Positions 29,452 to 38,729 of a DNA stretch of 64,000 nucleotides are shown piece after piece. The notes under the pieces were generated by a model. That model saw only the letters and a list, made by a program, of their open reading frames with translations, made no database searches and was not told the DNA's origin. The DNA is from Dokdonella sp. (GTDB lineage: Bacteria; Pseudomonadota; Gammaproteobacteria; Xanthomonadales; Rhodanobacteraceae). The stretch spans positions 1-64,000 of the forward strand of contig JAHCAR010000013.1 of NCBI GenBank assembly GCA_019634795.1. Reading direction: 5' to 3'. The position numbers were made by a program, and so were the translations under genes. The stretch's first letter is position 1; every line of letters begins with the position of its first letter.

Positions 29452-32400
29452 TCAGTCGCGGGGCACGCCAAGCGCCCGACGCGAGAACACCAGCAGCAAA
29501 CCGATCAGCAAGAGCAGCGCCCACCTGGCGTCGACATCGACCTCGACCACTTCCGCACCTGCGCCCACCGTCACCGTGTCGTCATCCTGGTTGTTGAACG
29601 GCGTGTCGTCGCCACCACCGCTGACCGTGGCCAGATTGACCAGCGGCGAGGCTGCATTCAGCGCCACGCTGACGGTCAATGTGACTGGCGGGTAGCTAGC
29701 CCCCGGATTCAACACATCGAATCTCGTGCAGGTAAGCGTCGATAGCACGCAGGTCCAGCCGGGACCGCTGATCGCGGTAGCCGTGAGGTCCATCGGCAAT
29801 GTGTCGGTCAGTGTGACCACACCGCTGGTTGGGCCGGCGCCGATGTTGCTGACGACCAGCGTGTAGGTCGCGCCCACCTGACCCTGGGTGAAACTGCCGA
29901 CGTGCGTCTTCACGACGGTCAGATCGGGCAGTTGGGTAACTGGCACCACAACGACGTCACCGCAGCGTGGCAATGCGGGACAGTTGGGGTCGCCGCCACC
30001 GGTTGCACTTGCCGAGTTGTCGCCGTTTACCGCACTCGCGTCGACTGCAACGTTGAGAGTGAGGACCGTGCTGGCTCCTGCCGTCAGCGTTCCGGTGAAT
30101 GTGCAGGTCAAGGCCGAGGTTCCAACGCAACTCCAGTTGGCGCCCGTAGCACTGGTCAGGGTGATGCCAGTCGGCAGATTGTCGGTCACCACGATGTCGC
30201 TGAAGGTGCTGACGCTACCGGTATTGGTCACCGTTATCATGTAGCTGCCCGGTTGTCCCACCGTGAACGATCCTGGAGTTGCCGACTTGTCGACCGTCAA
30301 TGCCGGACTCGCGCCTACTGGCGTTATCAGCGTGTCGTCGTCCGGCGGCGTCTCGTCGGAGTCGCCCGTGCCGGTATTGCTGATCGTACCGTTCGTGACA
30401 TCGGCAGCCGTGACCGTGTAGGTGCCGATCAGGGTACAGGTGCCGCCCACCGGAACACTGGCGCACGGCGTCGTTCCGCCGGTCGGCGTGATCAGCGAGT
30501 CGGTCACAACCACGTTGGTCAGCGGGATGTTGCCCGTATTGGTCACCGTAACCGTGTAGGTCAGCACGTCGCCCTCGGTCACCGTGCCGGAGGCATCGCC
30601 ATCGGCGTTGCTGGTCAAAGCCTTGCTCGTGCTGAGCGCGGGGCTGCCGACAACCGGCGTGATGACTGTGTCGCTATCGGGCGGTGTTTCGTCCGAGTCG
30701 CCGGTAGCGGTGTTGGTGACATTGCCGGCCGTTACGTCTGCAGCGGTAACCGTATAGGTACCGATCAGCGTGCAGGTGCCGCCCACGGGAACACTGGCAC
30801 ACGGCGTCGTGCCGCCGGTCGGCGTGATCAGGCTGTCCGTCACCACGACGTTCGTCAGCGGGATGTTGCCCGTATTCGTCACGGTGACCGTGTAGGTCAG
30901 CACATCGCCCTCTGTCACCGTGCCGCTTGCATCGCCGTCGGCGTTGCTGGTCAGCGCCTTGGCCGCACTCAGGGCCGGACTGCCCACGATGGGTGTGACG
31001 AGAACATCGTCGTCAGGGCCGGTCTCGTCGGAGTCTCCCGTGCCGGTATTGGTGATCGTACCGGTCGTGACATCTGCTGCCGTAACCGTGTAGGTGCCGA
31101 TCAGCGTGCAGGTGCCGCCCACCGGAACACTGGCGCATGGCGTCGTGCCACCGGTCGGCGTGATCAGCGAGTCGGTCACAACCACGTTGGTCAGCGGGAT
31201 GTTGCCGGTATTAGTCACCGTGACCGTGTAGGTCAACACGTCGCCCTGGGTGACGGTGCCGGAGCTGTCACCGTCAGCGTTGCTGGTCAATGCCTTGGAG
31301 GTGTTGAGCGCCGGGCTGCCGACGACTGGCGTGATCAGCGTATCGCCATCCGGCGGCGTCTCATCGGAGTCGCCCGTACCGGTGTTGGTGATCGATCCGG
31401 TCGTGACGTCAGCCGCCGTAACCGTGTACGTGCCGACCAGGGTACAGGTGCCCCCGACTGCAACGGATGCACACGGGGTGGTGCCGCCGGTTGGCGTGAT
31501 CAGGCTGTCCGTGACGATGACGTTGGTCAGCGGGATATTGCCCGTATTGGTCACCGTGACGGTGTAGGTCAGCACGTCGCCCTGCGTGACGGTGCCGGAG
31601 GCATCGCCATCAGCGTTCGACGTGAGCGCCTTGGTCGTGTTGAGCGCCGGGCTGCCCACGACTGGCGTGATCAGCGTGTCGCCATCCGGTGGCGTCTCGT
31701 CCGAGTCGCCGGTGCCGGTGTTGGTGATCGAGCCGGTCGTGACATCAGCCGCCGTGACCGTGTACGTGCCGATCAAGGTACAGGTGCCGCCCACCGGAAC
31801 ACTCGCGCACGGTGTCGTACCACCCGTCGGCGTAATCAAGCTGTCAGTGACGACGACGTTCGTCAGCGGGATATTGCCCGTATTGGTGACAGTCACCGTG
31901 TAGGTCAGCACGTCGCCCTGCGTGACGGTGCCGGAGGCATCGCCATCAGCATTCGACGTGAGTGCCTTGGTCGTGTTGAGCGCCGGGCTGCCGACGACTG
32001 GCGTGATAACCGTGTCGTTGTCCGGCGGCGTCTCGTTAGAGTCGCCCGTGCCGGTGTTGGTGATCGTACCAGTGGTGACATCGGCAGCCGTGACCGTGTA
32101 GGTGCCGATCAGGGTACAGGTGCCCCCGACTGCAACGGATGCACACGGGGTGGTGCCGCCGGTCGGCGTGATCAGGCTGTCCGTGACGATGACGTTGGTC
32201 AGCGGGATATTGCCGGTGTTGGTCACGGTCACCGTGTAGGTGAGCACGTCGCCTTGAGTCACGGTTCCCGAACTGTCGCCATCGGCGTTGCTGGTCAGGG
32301 CCTTGGTCGTATTCAAGGCCGGCGAACCCACCACCGGCGTAATCAGCGTGTCGCCATCCGGCGGAGTCTCATCGGAATCGCCGGTACCGGTGTTGGTGAT

Positions 32401-35400
32401 CGATCCGGTCGTCACATCAGCCGCCGTGACCGTGTAAGTGCCGATCAGCGTGCAGGTGCCGCCGACTGGAACACTCGCGCATGGGGTGGTGCCGCCCGTC
32501 GGCGTGATCAGGCTGTCGGTCACAACCACATTGGTCAGCGGGATGTTGCCCGTATTGGTGACGGTCACCGTGTACGTGAGCACATCGCCCTGGGTCACCG
32601 TGCCACTTGCATCGCCATCGGCGTTGCTGGTCAGGGCCTTGGTTGTGTTGAGCGCCGGGCTGCCCACGACTGGCGTGATCAGCGTGTCGCCATCCGGTGG
32701 CGTCTCGTCGGAGTCGCCGGTGCCGGTGTTGGTGATCGATCCGGTTGTGACATCAGCCGCCATGACCGTGTACGTGCCGATCAAGGTGCAAGTGCCACCC
32801 ACCGGAACGCTTGCGCACGGCGTCGTGCCACCGGTCGGTGTAATCAGGCTGTCGGTGACGACGACGTTGGTGAGCGGGATATCGCCGGTATTGGTCACCG
32901 TGACCGTGTAGGTCAGGACGTCGCCCTGGGTCACCGTGCCGGAGGCATCGCCGTCGGCGTTGCTGGTCAGAGCCTTCGCTGTGCTTAGGGATGGATTGTT
33001 GACTGGAATCGGTCCGACCGTGCTGGCGCAACGGGCCGGGCCCGGACAGGTCGGGTCACCGCCGCCGCTGACCGTGGCCGTGTTGGTCACGCTCGGCTGC
33101 GCCGCCGTGGTCGGCGTGACCGGAATGATGAAGCTCGCTGACGCCGAGACCGCCAGGCCGCTCGGGATCGTACAAGTCACGGTCTGGCCGGCTGAAGTGC
33201 AACCGGCCGGCAACACGCCGATGGTCAGGCCGGCCGGGATCGTGTCGCTGATCGTCGATACTGCTGTCGTCGCTGCAGTGCCGGTGTTCTGCACGCTCAG
33301 CGTGTAGCTCGCCGCGACACCGACCGTCCACGGGCTCGCGCTCGCGGTCTTGGTGATCGTCAGCTGCGGGGCATTGACCGGGGTCGGGCCGACCGAGCTG
33401 GTGCAACGGGCCGGGCCCGGACAACTCGGGTCACCGCCGCCGCTGACCGTGGCCGTATTGGTCACGCTTGGCTGCGCCGCTGCGGTCGGTGTCACCGGAA
33501 TGATGAAGCTCACCGTGGCCGAGACAGCCAGACCGCTCGGGATCGTACAAGTCACGGTCTGGCCGGCTGAAGTGCAACCGGCCGGCAGCACGCCAATGGT
33601 CAGGCCGGCCGGGATCGTGTCACTGATCGTCGATACCGCAGTCGTCGCGGCGGTGCCGGTGTTCTGCACGCTGAGGGTGTAGCTCGCCGCGACACCCACC
33701 GTCCACGGGCTCGCGCTCGCGGTCTTGGTGATCGTCAGTTGCGGGGCATTGACCGGAATCGGTCCGACGGTGCTGGTGCAGCGTGCTGGGCCAGGACAGG
33801 TCGGGTCGCCGCCGCCCGTTACGGTCGCTGTATTGGTGACGCTCGGCTGCGCCGCCGTGGTCGGCGTCACAGGAATGACGAAGCTCGCCGTGGCGCTCAC
33901 TGCCAGGCCGCTCGGGATCGTGCATGTCACGGTCTGACCGGCGGCGCTGCAACCGCCCGGCAGCACGCCGATGGTCAGGCCGGCCGGAATCGTGTCGCTG
34001 ATGGTCGCGGCTGCGGTCGTCGCTGTGGTGCCGGTGTTCTGCACGTTCAAGGTGTAGCTGGCTGCGACACCGACCGTCCACGGACTTGCGCTCGCGGCCT
34101 TGATGATCGTCAGCTGCGGGGCGAGGACCGTGTCAGTGTCGGTTGCGGAATTGTTGCCGGAATTCGAATCAACGGTGCCCGCGGGTGTCGCAACGGAAAC
34201 CGTATTGGAGACGCTTCCGGATGACGCCGTGACCGTGGCCGAAACGACGATTTCGTAGAACTGGCCAACGGCCAGGGTCGGCAAGGCATAGCCTGTCTGC
34301 AACTGCGCAATGTTGGGTGTTGTTCCTACGGTGCATTGCCCGGGCGAACCGGAACAAGCGACGCCTGTCTTGCTCAGGCCGGCGGCGGCGGCGTCAGTGA
34401 TGACCGCACCGGTGACGGGTGTGGGCCCGTTGTTGGTGATGCGGATCGTGTAGTTGGTCGTGCTGCCGCTGACGACGCTGGCTGTGCCATTCGACTTGGT
34501 CGCAGCGAGATCTGTAATGCTGCTCGTGCAGATGGGTTGCGAAGCGAGTGCCGGAGCCAGGCCGGCCAGACCGCTGCCGCCGCGCGTACTGCCGTTCGGT
34601 ATGAATTCGGTTACCGCCGCCGATAAAGTGGTTCCGTTGGCACCCGCGGCGACGGTTGTGGTCAGCCCCGCCGATGCGGCGATGTAGCCACCACCGCCAC
34701 CGCCGCCGGGACCTTCGGATTCATTGCCGGTGATGAGCTGGTTGCCGCCGTTGCCCCCATTGGCCTGCAGCGTAACGCCGCTGGCCGTCCCGGCCGAGAC
34801 GAGAATGCTGCCGCCGCCGCCGCCGCCACCTGGAGCATCGTTGTGATTGGGGGTGGAGTTGGTCGCGGTGTCACCGTTGGCAAGAATTCTGCCGCTGCCC
34901 GAGATCGTGCCGGCAACCACGATGACCATGCCACCGCCACGCGCACCCGACGAACCGGCCGAATTATTGGCGTCGCCCGCGCCACCGCCGCCACCAAGGA
35001 AGAGGCGAGTATCGCCCGCGATCGAGGGATTGTTGGCGAGAGGCCGTCCGCCGAGTCCGCCGCGCTCGCGGCGGTTGTTGCCGCCCCAGCCGGCATTGCC
35101 CGGCGCAACCGTTAGTGCATTCTGATTGTTTGCGCCGTAGGTGTAACCACCCCGACCACCGCCCGACGAGGTGGTCGTCGCAGTCAGCGTTCCATCGATG
35201 TTCCAAGCCGCGTCCCACGCCGCTGTTGATCGATCCGGATTGCCTTGCCCATTCCATGCGACACCGTTGTTGCCGTTGGCGCCGCCACCACCACCGGCAT
35301 TGTGAGCATTGCCGCCACCGCCGCCGTTGGCGGGTGCGCCACGGCCGTAACGGCCGTTGAGCGCATCGTAGGCGGCCTGGAATCCGGCGATACCCTCGCC

Positions 35401-36120
35401 CTTTTCAGCACCGTCGGCCGTTGACGCCCCACGATACAGAGTGACATCGGTTCCGGCATCCGTGGTGTCATTTTCCAGCACGCCGCCGCGGAATCCGGCA
35501 CCGTTTGCCGACAGATCGCCGTTCAGCGTCAGCGTGTTCTGCACGAGAATCGGCATCACACCGCCGGTGCTGCCATTCCAGAGTGGCGCGGTGATGGCGA
35601 CGCCCGCGTTGACGGTCAGCGTCGAATACTGCGGGACGCGAATGACCTGCGAACCATTGTTGTAGGAGAAGCGCAGCAGCGTCGGGCTGCAGGCCGGACT
35701 CAGGGTAACTACGTTGCCGGCAACGCTGATGACATTGACGAACTCGAATCGGCCCGCGTTGCCAAGCGAGGTTACGGTTCCGTAGGCTGACGTATTGCCG
35801 CTGTTGATCGTGGCGCCCTGCGCCTGGTAGATCAGCAGCACGTCACCGGCGGTTATGCCGGCCGTGCTGGCAAGCGTGATGGTTGAGTCACCGGAAACCG
35901 CCGCGGCGGTCAGCGTCGTAATGCGCACTTCCGGCAAGGCCGTGTAGGCCGTATTCGCGGCGACAGTGCGGGCACCGTCCTTGCCCGGCCACCATGCCTG
36001 CGCGCTCTGCGGAAACATCGAGGTCGCGGCAAGGGCAAGTACAAGCCCCAATGTCGAAAAATGGCGGAACGTGCTCGCAATGGTCAAACGAGCGAAGTTC
36101 GAAAGGCTTGAAGATGTCAT
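29452..36120 (-). CDS. Giant exported repeat protein with DUF11-type domains and C-terminal membrane anchor
   Basis: 2222 aa from the ATG at 36120 (GGGGAG upstream). Signal peptide ending near SAQAWW. A beta-rich N-terminal domain is followed by a Gly-rich region (about residues 230-500, with runs such as GGGGGGGSILVSAG), one DUF11-like domain (DLAATKSNG onward), three nearly identical 125-aa repeats (668-1042), eight nearly identical 112-aa repeats (1043-1938, each starting like PALNTTKALTSNADGD), two more DUF11-like domains, and a C-terminal VDARWALLLLIGLLLVFSRR anchor with a basic tail. DUF11-type repeats are immunoglobulin-like and typical of cell-surface stalks and adhesins. It is therefore probably a surface filament or adhesin; the ligand is unknown. 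Confidence 0.88.
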   Translation of the reverse strand: MTSSSLSNFARLTIASTFRHFSTLGLVLALAATSMFPQSAQAWWPGKDGARTVAANTAYTALPEVRITTLTAAAVSGDSTITLASTAGITAGDVLLIYQAQGATINSGNTSAYGTVTSLGNAGRFEFVNVISVAGNVVTLSPACSPTLLRFSYNNGSQVIRVPQYSTLTVNAGVAITAPLWNGSTGGVMPILVQNTLTLNGDLSANGAGFRGGVLENDTTDAGTDVTLYRGASTADGAEKGEGIAGFQAAYDALNGRYGRGAPANGGGGGNAHNAGGGGGANGNNGVAWNGQGNPDRSTAAWDAAWNIDGTLTATTTSSGGGRGGYTYGANNQNALTVAPGNAGWGGNNRRERGGLGGRPLANNPSIAGDTRLFLGGGGGAGDANNSAGSSGARGGGMVIVVAGTISGSGRILANGDTATNSTPNHNDAPGGGGGGGSILVSAGTASGVTLQANGGNGGNQLITGNESEGPGGGGGGGYIAASAGLTTTVAAGANGTTLSAAVTEFIPNGSTRGGSGLAGLAPALASQPICTSSITDLAATKSNGTASVVSGSTTNYTIRITNNGPTPVTGAVITDAAAAGLSKTGVACSGSPGQCTVGTTPNIAQLQTGYALPTLAVGQFYEIVVSATVTASSGSVSNTVSVATPAGTVDSNSGNNSATDTDTVLAPQLTIIKAASASPWTVGVAASYTLNVQNTGTTATTAAATISDTIPAGLTIGVLPGGCSAAGQTVTCTIPSGLAVSATASFVIPVTPTTAAQPSVTNTATVTGGGDPTCPGPARCTSTVGPIPVNAPQLTITKTASASPWTVGVAASYTLSVQNTGTAATTAVSTISDTIPAGLTIGVLPAGCTSAGQTVTCTIPSGLAVSATVSFIIPVTPTAAAQPSVTNTATVSGGGDPSCPGPARCTSSVGPTPVNAPQLTITKTASASPWTVGVAASYTLSVQNTGTAATTAVSTISDTIPAGLTIGVLPAGCTSAGQTVTCTIPSGLAVSASASFIIPVTPTTAAQPSVTNTATVSGGGDPTCPGPARCASTVGPIPVNNPSLSTAKALTSNADGDASGTVTQGDVLTYTVTVTNTGDIPLTNVVVTDSLITPTGGTTPCASVPVGGTCTLIGTYTVMAADVTTGSITNTGTGDSDETPPDGDTLITPVVGSPALNTTKALTSNADGDASGTVTQGDVLTYTVTVTNTGNIPLTNVVVTDSLITPTGGTTPCASVPVGGTCTLIGTYTVTAADVTTGSITNTGTGDSDETPPDGDTLITPVVGSPALNTTKALTSNADGDSSGTVTQGDVLTYTVTVTNTGNIPLTNVIVTDSLITPTGGTTPCASVAVGGTCTLIGTYTVTAADVTTGTITNTGTGDSNETPPDNDTVITPVVGSPALNTTKALTSNADGDASGTVTQGDVLTYTVTVTNTGNIPLTNVVVTDSLITPTGGTTPCASVPVGGTCTLIGTYTVTAADVTTGSITNTGTGDSDETPPDGDTLITPVVGSPALNTTKALTSNADGDASGTVTQGDVLTYTVTVTNTGNIPLTNVIVTDSLITPTGGTTPCASVAVGGTCTLVGTYTVTAADVTTGSITNTGTGDSDETPPDGDTLITPVVGSPALNTSKALTSNADGDSSGTVTQGDVLTYTVTVTNTGNIPLTNVVVTDSLITPTGGTTPCASVPVGGTCTLIGTYTVTAADVTTGTITNTGTGDSDETGPDDDVLVTPIVGSPALSAAKALTSNADGDASGTVTEGDVLTYTVTVTNTGNIPLTNVVVTDSLITPTGGTTPCASVPVGGTCTLIGTYTVTAADVTAGNVTNTATGDSDETPPDSDTVITPVVGSPALSTSKALTSNADGDASGTVTEGDVLTYTVTVTNTGNIPLTNVVVTDSLITPTGGTTPCASVPVGGTCTLIGTYTVTAADVTNGTISNTGTGDSDETPPDDDTLITPVGASPALTVDKSATPGSFTVGQPGSYMITVTNTGSVSTFSDIVVTDNLPTGITLTSATGANWSCVGTSALTCTFTGTLTAGASTVLTLNVAVDASAVNGDNSASATGGGDPNCPALPRCGDVVVVPVTQLPDLTVVKTHVGSFTQGQVGATYTLVVSNIGAGPTSGVVTLTDTLPMDLTATAISGPGWTCVLSTLTCTRFDVLNPGASYPPVTLTVSVALNAASPLVNLATVSGGGDDTPFNNQDDDTVTVGAGAEVVEVDVDARWALLLLIGLLLVFSRRALGVPRD
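30307..32994 (-). repeat. Eight tandem 336-bp repeats (112-aa surface domain)
   Basis: Exact 336-bp period: units 30307-30642, 30643-30978, 30979-31314, 31315-31650, 31651-31986, 31987-32322, 32323-32658 and 32659-32994. Protein units differ at only a few positions (NVVV/NVIV, SVPVGG/SVAVGG, DETPPDGDT/DETGPDDDV, GTVTQ/GTVTE). The two units nearest the C terminus share GTVTEGD, and synonymous changes are spread through all units. This suggests repeated duplication with some homogenisation. The repeats create long non-genuine open frames on the other strand. Confidence 0.95.
32995..34119 (-). repeat. Three tandem 375-bp repeats (125-aa DUF11-like domain)
   Basis: Units 32995-33369, 33370-33744 and 33745-34119. 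Each encodes PQLTI(I/T)K-type starts, SPWTVGVAASYTL, DTIPAGLTIGVLP, TVTCTIPSGLAVSA and GGGDP(T/S)CPGPARC. The middle and last units (in coding order) are the most alike. These differ in sequence from the 112-aa repeats that follow. Confidence 0.93.
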
Positions 36121-37007
36121 GAGGCTCCCCGGAACCGTAGGCTGATCGCTTCTGACGTTCCGGCTTCCCATGCTCGCCGGTAGCGTCAGTACGTTCGTGC
36201 CGAAGGCACGCACGCTTCCGGTACCGGCCTCAAAACGGACCGATCACTCGAGACGCAACTAGCCCCCTGCACGCCACACGCGCCGCAAAGAAGCGCATGC
36301 GAGTGACTTTCGGTGCGCAGCGTCCTGCCGTTCACCTGATCGGTCGGAATTTCTGGATTCCGCCCTGCATCATTATTGCACAAGCAAGATGCGTGCCTGA
36401 AGGCCAGCGGCGAATTCCGCAATTCGCCCCATAGATCAACTGGCACGCTTGCACTTGATCCTTCTCCATCTTCGCAGAAGGAGGCGCCCGGCGAGCCTCA
36501 TCGATCGAAAACAATTGATTCAGGTTGGCCGCAGGCCCGGGGCGATAGGGTTACGATGCCATTCGCTCCGGGCTGCCCGGCGTGGCATCCCCTGCCACGC
36601 GCTCGATGGCGGCCCGCTCAAATCGATATTGGGCAGACCTGTGCAGTGCGGGGCCATTCGCGTCAGAGGGCTGCCCACCGATTCCTCGCGAGGGTGCCCA
36701 TGGCCGAACAAACGTGGGTCATGTGAGGTGCGCTGGCGTTTCTGCATTTCCAGCGAACATCGCATTTCAGCAATCCGGGATCGCCCAATCTGGGCACACA
36801 TTGCTGAGCACAAGGCGCTCGCCGCAAAGGCAGTTCTCGTCAAGTCGTTCGATGCGGCGCCGCTACCGATGATCAAACGGACCCCCGGAGCGCTTCCCGG
36901 CCAGGCCTCCGCATGAACCCTCGGGAATCAACCGTGGCATTATCCCCAGGCCAGCCAGGGCTTGCTGCTGCGCGGGTCCTCCCATTCACATGGTCACAGG
37001 TGACAAC
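36121..37007. other. Long intergenic region, no supportable gene
   Basis: 887 bases, less GC-rich than its neighbours in the part next to the giant gene. Several open frames exist on both strands (for example plus 36449-36916 and minus 36520-36876), but they have no domain, signal or ribosome site and their composition looks non-coding. The region should hold the promoter of the giant surface protein and that of the small gene at 37008. No promoter was clear enough to call. Confidence 0.5.
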
Positions 37008-37283
37008 ATGCAACGCTGGGTAAAGATTCCGGACGGGCGCTTTCTAGACGCCAATCGCATTGCCTACGTCGGCAAGGTCGAAACCTTCAATCGCATCGAC
37101 GAGAACGGCGAGGACCTCGGCCTCGCCTATGCGGTCAATCTAGGCACCGACTTCCCGCGCGAATCGCAAATCAATGTTGTCGGAACCAAGGATGAAATCT
37201 TTGCCTTGCTGCGCGGCATCCTCGGCGGCAATGCCGCGCAGGCTGCCTCCGGGCAGGCGCCGTCGAGTCCTGCTCAGGGCTGA
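37008..37283 (+). CDS. Small conserved hypothetical protein
   Basis: 91 aa from the ATG at 37008, with AGGTGA 5 nt upstream; an ATG at 36990 is an alternative. MQRWVKIPDGRFLDANRIAY, then an acidic strand-rich core (VGKVETFNRIDENGEDLGLA) and a C-terminal Ala/Pro-rich tail. It has no signal peptide. The first 60 residues look like a compact beta-barrel-like fold, but I recognise no family. Its end overlaps that of the convergent MFS gene by 10 nt. Confidence 0.75.
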   Translation: MQRWVKIPDGRFLDANRIAYVGKVETFNRIDENGEDLGLAYAVNLGTDFPRESQINVVGTKDEIFALLRGILGGNAAQAASGQAPSSPAQG

Positions 37284-38500
37284 CGCGCTGACGGTGCCGG
37301 GCAGCGCCGTTCGATTACGCGATAGGCATTCCAGAGCAGGAATCCAGCAAGGCTGATTCCTCCCGCGGTCGCAGCAAGCTTCAGCGCGCTGTCGGAAATC
37401 AGCGGCGAAACCACGCCGGCCAGCGTTGCGCTTATCACCAGGCTGACGAAGGCCTGCATCGACGAGGCGCCGCCGCGATGTCGCGGAAAGCGGTCGAGCA
37501 ATTGCAGGGTGAGGGTCGGGAATGCGATGCCGATGCCCATCGAATGCAGGCCGAGCGGAATGACCGACCAGGGCACGGCAGGTTTTGGCAACCAGAGCGC
37601 CGTGCCGATATTGAGCGCCGAGGCGCCGAGCATGACTCCATAGCCAAGTCCGGCCGTCGATTGCGCGCTGACCCGGCCGGCCAGGCGACCCGAAAGGAAC
37701 GAGCCGAACATCAGGCCACCGATGGCCGGTATGAACAACCAGGCGAACTGCTGGGCGTTGAGCCCGAGCAACCCGATCACGAAGGCCGGTGCCGAGGAGA
37801 TGTAGACGAACAGCGCATTGAAGCCGAAGGTACCGGCCAGGACCAGCGGCACGAACGCCGGATCACGCAGGATCATGACGTAGGTCGAGGCCATTCCGCG
37901 CAGGGACAGGGCCATGCGCCGCTCGGTCGGCAGGGTTTCCGGCAACTGGGCCAGGCTGGCGATCCAGACCAGGCCGGCGAACAGGGCCAGTAGCCAGAAG
38001 ATCATCGGCCAGCGCGCGAACGCCACGACCCAGCCGCCGACGATCGGCGCGATGGCCGGCGCCACGCCGAAGATCATCGAGACGGTCGACATCAGCCGTT
38101 GCGCCGCCGCACCCTCGAAGCAGTCGCGGATGATCGCGCGGCCGACGATCAGGCCGGCCCCGGCGGACATACCCTGCAGCGCCCGAAACACGAGCAGCTC
38201 GCCGATGCTGGTCGACAGCGCGCAACCGATCGAGGCCAGTACGAACGCTGCAACGCCGACCAGGATGACCGGCCGCCGCCCCAGCGCATCGGACACCGGG
38301 CCGTGCAACAGCGACATCAGCGCATAGGCGATCATGTACACGCTGAGCGTCTGCTGCATGGCCAGCGGACTCGCCTGCAACTGCGCGGCGATCGCCGGGA
38401 ACGCCGGAAACATCGTATCGATCGAGAACGGACCGAACATGGCCAGGGCGCCGAGCAACGGCGCCAGGCGTCGGCGGCGCACGGCGTTGGCGGGAATCAT
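37274..38500 (-). CDS. MFS multidrug exporter, Bcr/CflA subfamily
   Basis: Twelve-helix proton-driven drug efflux transporter of the inner membrane. 408 aa, starting MIPANAVRRRRLAPLLGALA. Diagnostic DHA1/Bcr-CflA features: SIDTMFPAFPAIAAQLQAS in the first helix region, motif A-like HGPVSDALGRRPVILVG between helices 2 and 3, FRALQGMSAGAGLIVGRAIIRD in helices 4-5, and the motif-C-like GVAPAIAPIVGGW. The substrate cannot be told from sequence. It is divergent from the cyclopropane synthase gene. Confidence 0.92.
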   Translation of the reverse strand: MIPANAVRRRRLAPLLGALAMFGPFSIDTMFPAFPAIAAQLQASPLAMQQTLSVYMIAYALMSLLHGPVSDALGRRPVILVGVAAFVLASIGCALSTSIGELLVFRALQGMSAGAGLIVGRAIIRDCFEGAAAQRLMSTVSMIFGVAPAIAPIVGGWVVAFARWPMIFWLLALFAGLVWIASLAQLPETLPTERRMALSLRGMASTYVMILRDPAFVPLVLAGTFGFNALFVYISSAPAFVIGLLGLNAQQFAWLFIPAIGGLMFGSFLSGRLAGRVSAQSTAGLGYGVMLGASALNIGTALWLPKPAVPWSVIPLGLHSMGIGIAFPTLTLQLLDRFPRHRGGASSMQAFVSLVISATLAGVVSPLISDSALKLAATAGGISLAGFLLWNAYRVIERRCPAPSARQP

Positions 38501-38729
38501 GGCGATAGAGCAGGATCGATCGGTGAGCCTCGCATGCTACGGATTGGCCCGGCGCAAGTCACCCTGCAGACCGTTTGACTGGAGCCGGCTCCGGCCTCCC
38601 GGCTGCGCGGATCGCCGGCTCGATCGTCGCATCCGGCGTAGATGGATTGTTCATGTTTGCAGTCGGATACTAGGCGGGTTTCATCCGTCTTCGTCGCGCG
38701 AGGTCCACGCCGCCGAACCAGGAGATTTC
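38501..38729. other. Divergent intergenic region MFS / cyclopropane synthase
   Basis: 229 bases that must contain both promoters. GATACT at 38666-38671 is a possible -10 for the cyclopropane synthase gene but lacks a good -35. I see nothing else. Confidence 0.4.

Noticed and set aside
29902-32988. A 1028-codon open frame on the plus strand
   Set aside because: It lies entirely antisense to the giant repeat protein; the 336-bp period is a multiple of three, so one stop-free unit becomes a long open frame. The product is Arg/His/Gly-rich without domains, signal or ribosome site.
30307-34119. Regular DNA repeats that could suggest a CRISPR array
   Set aside because: Periods of 336 and 375 bp with no unique spacers; repeats are in-frame coding units of one protein. 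No cas genes are nearby.
36449-36916. Possible gene in the gap upstream of 37008
   Set aside because: Several overlapping frames on both strands look equally non-coding; none has a start context or recognisable fold.
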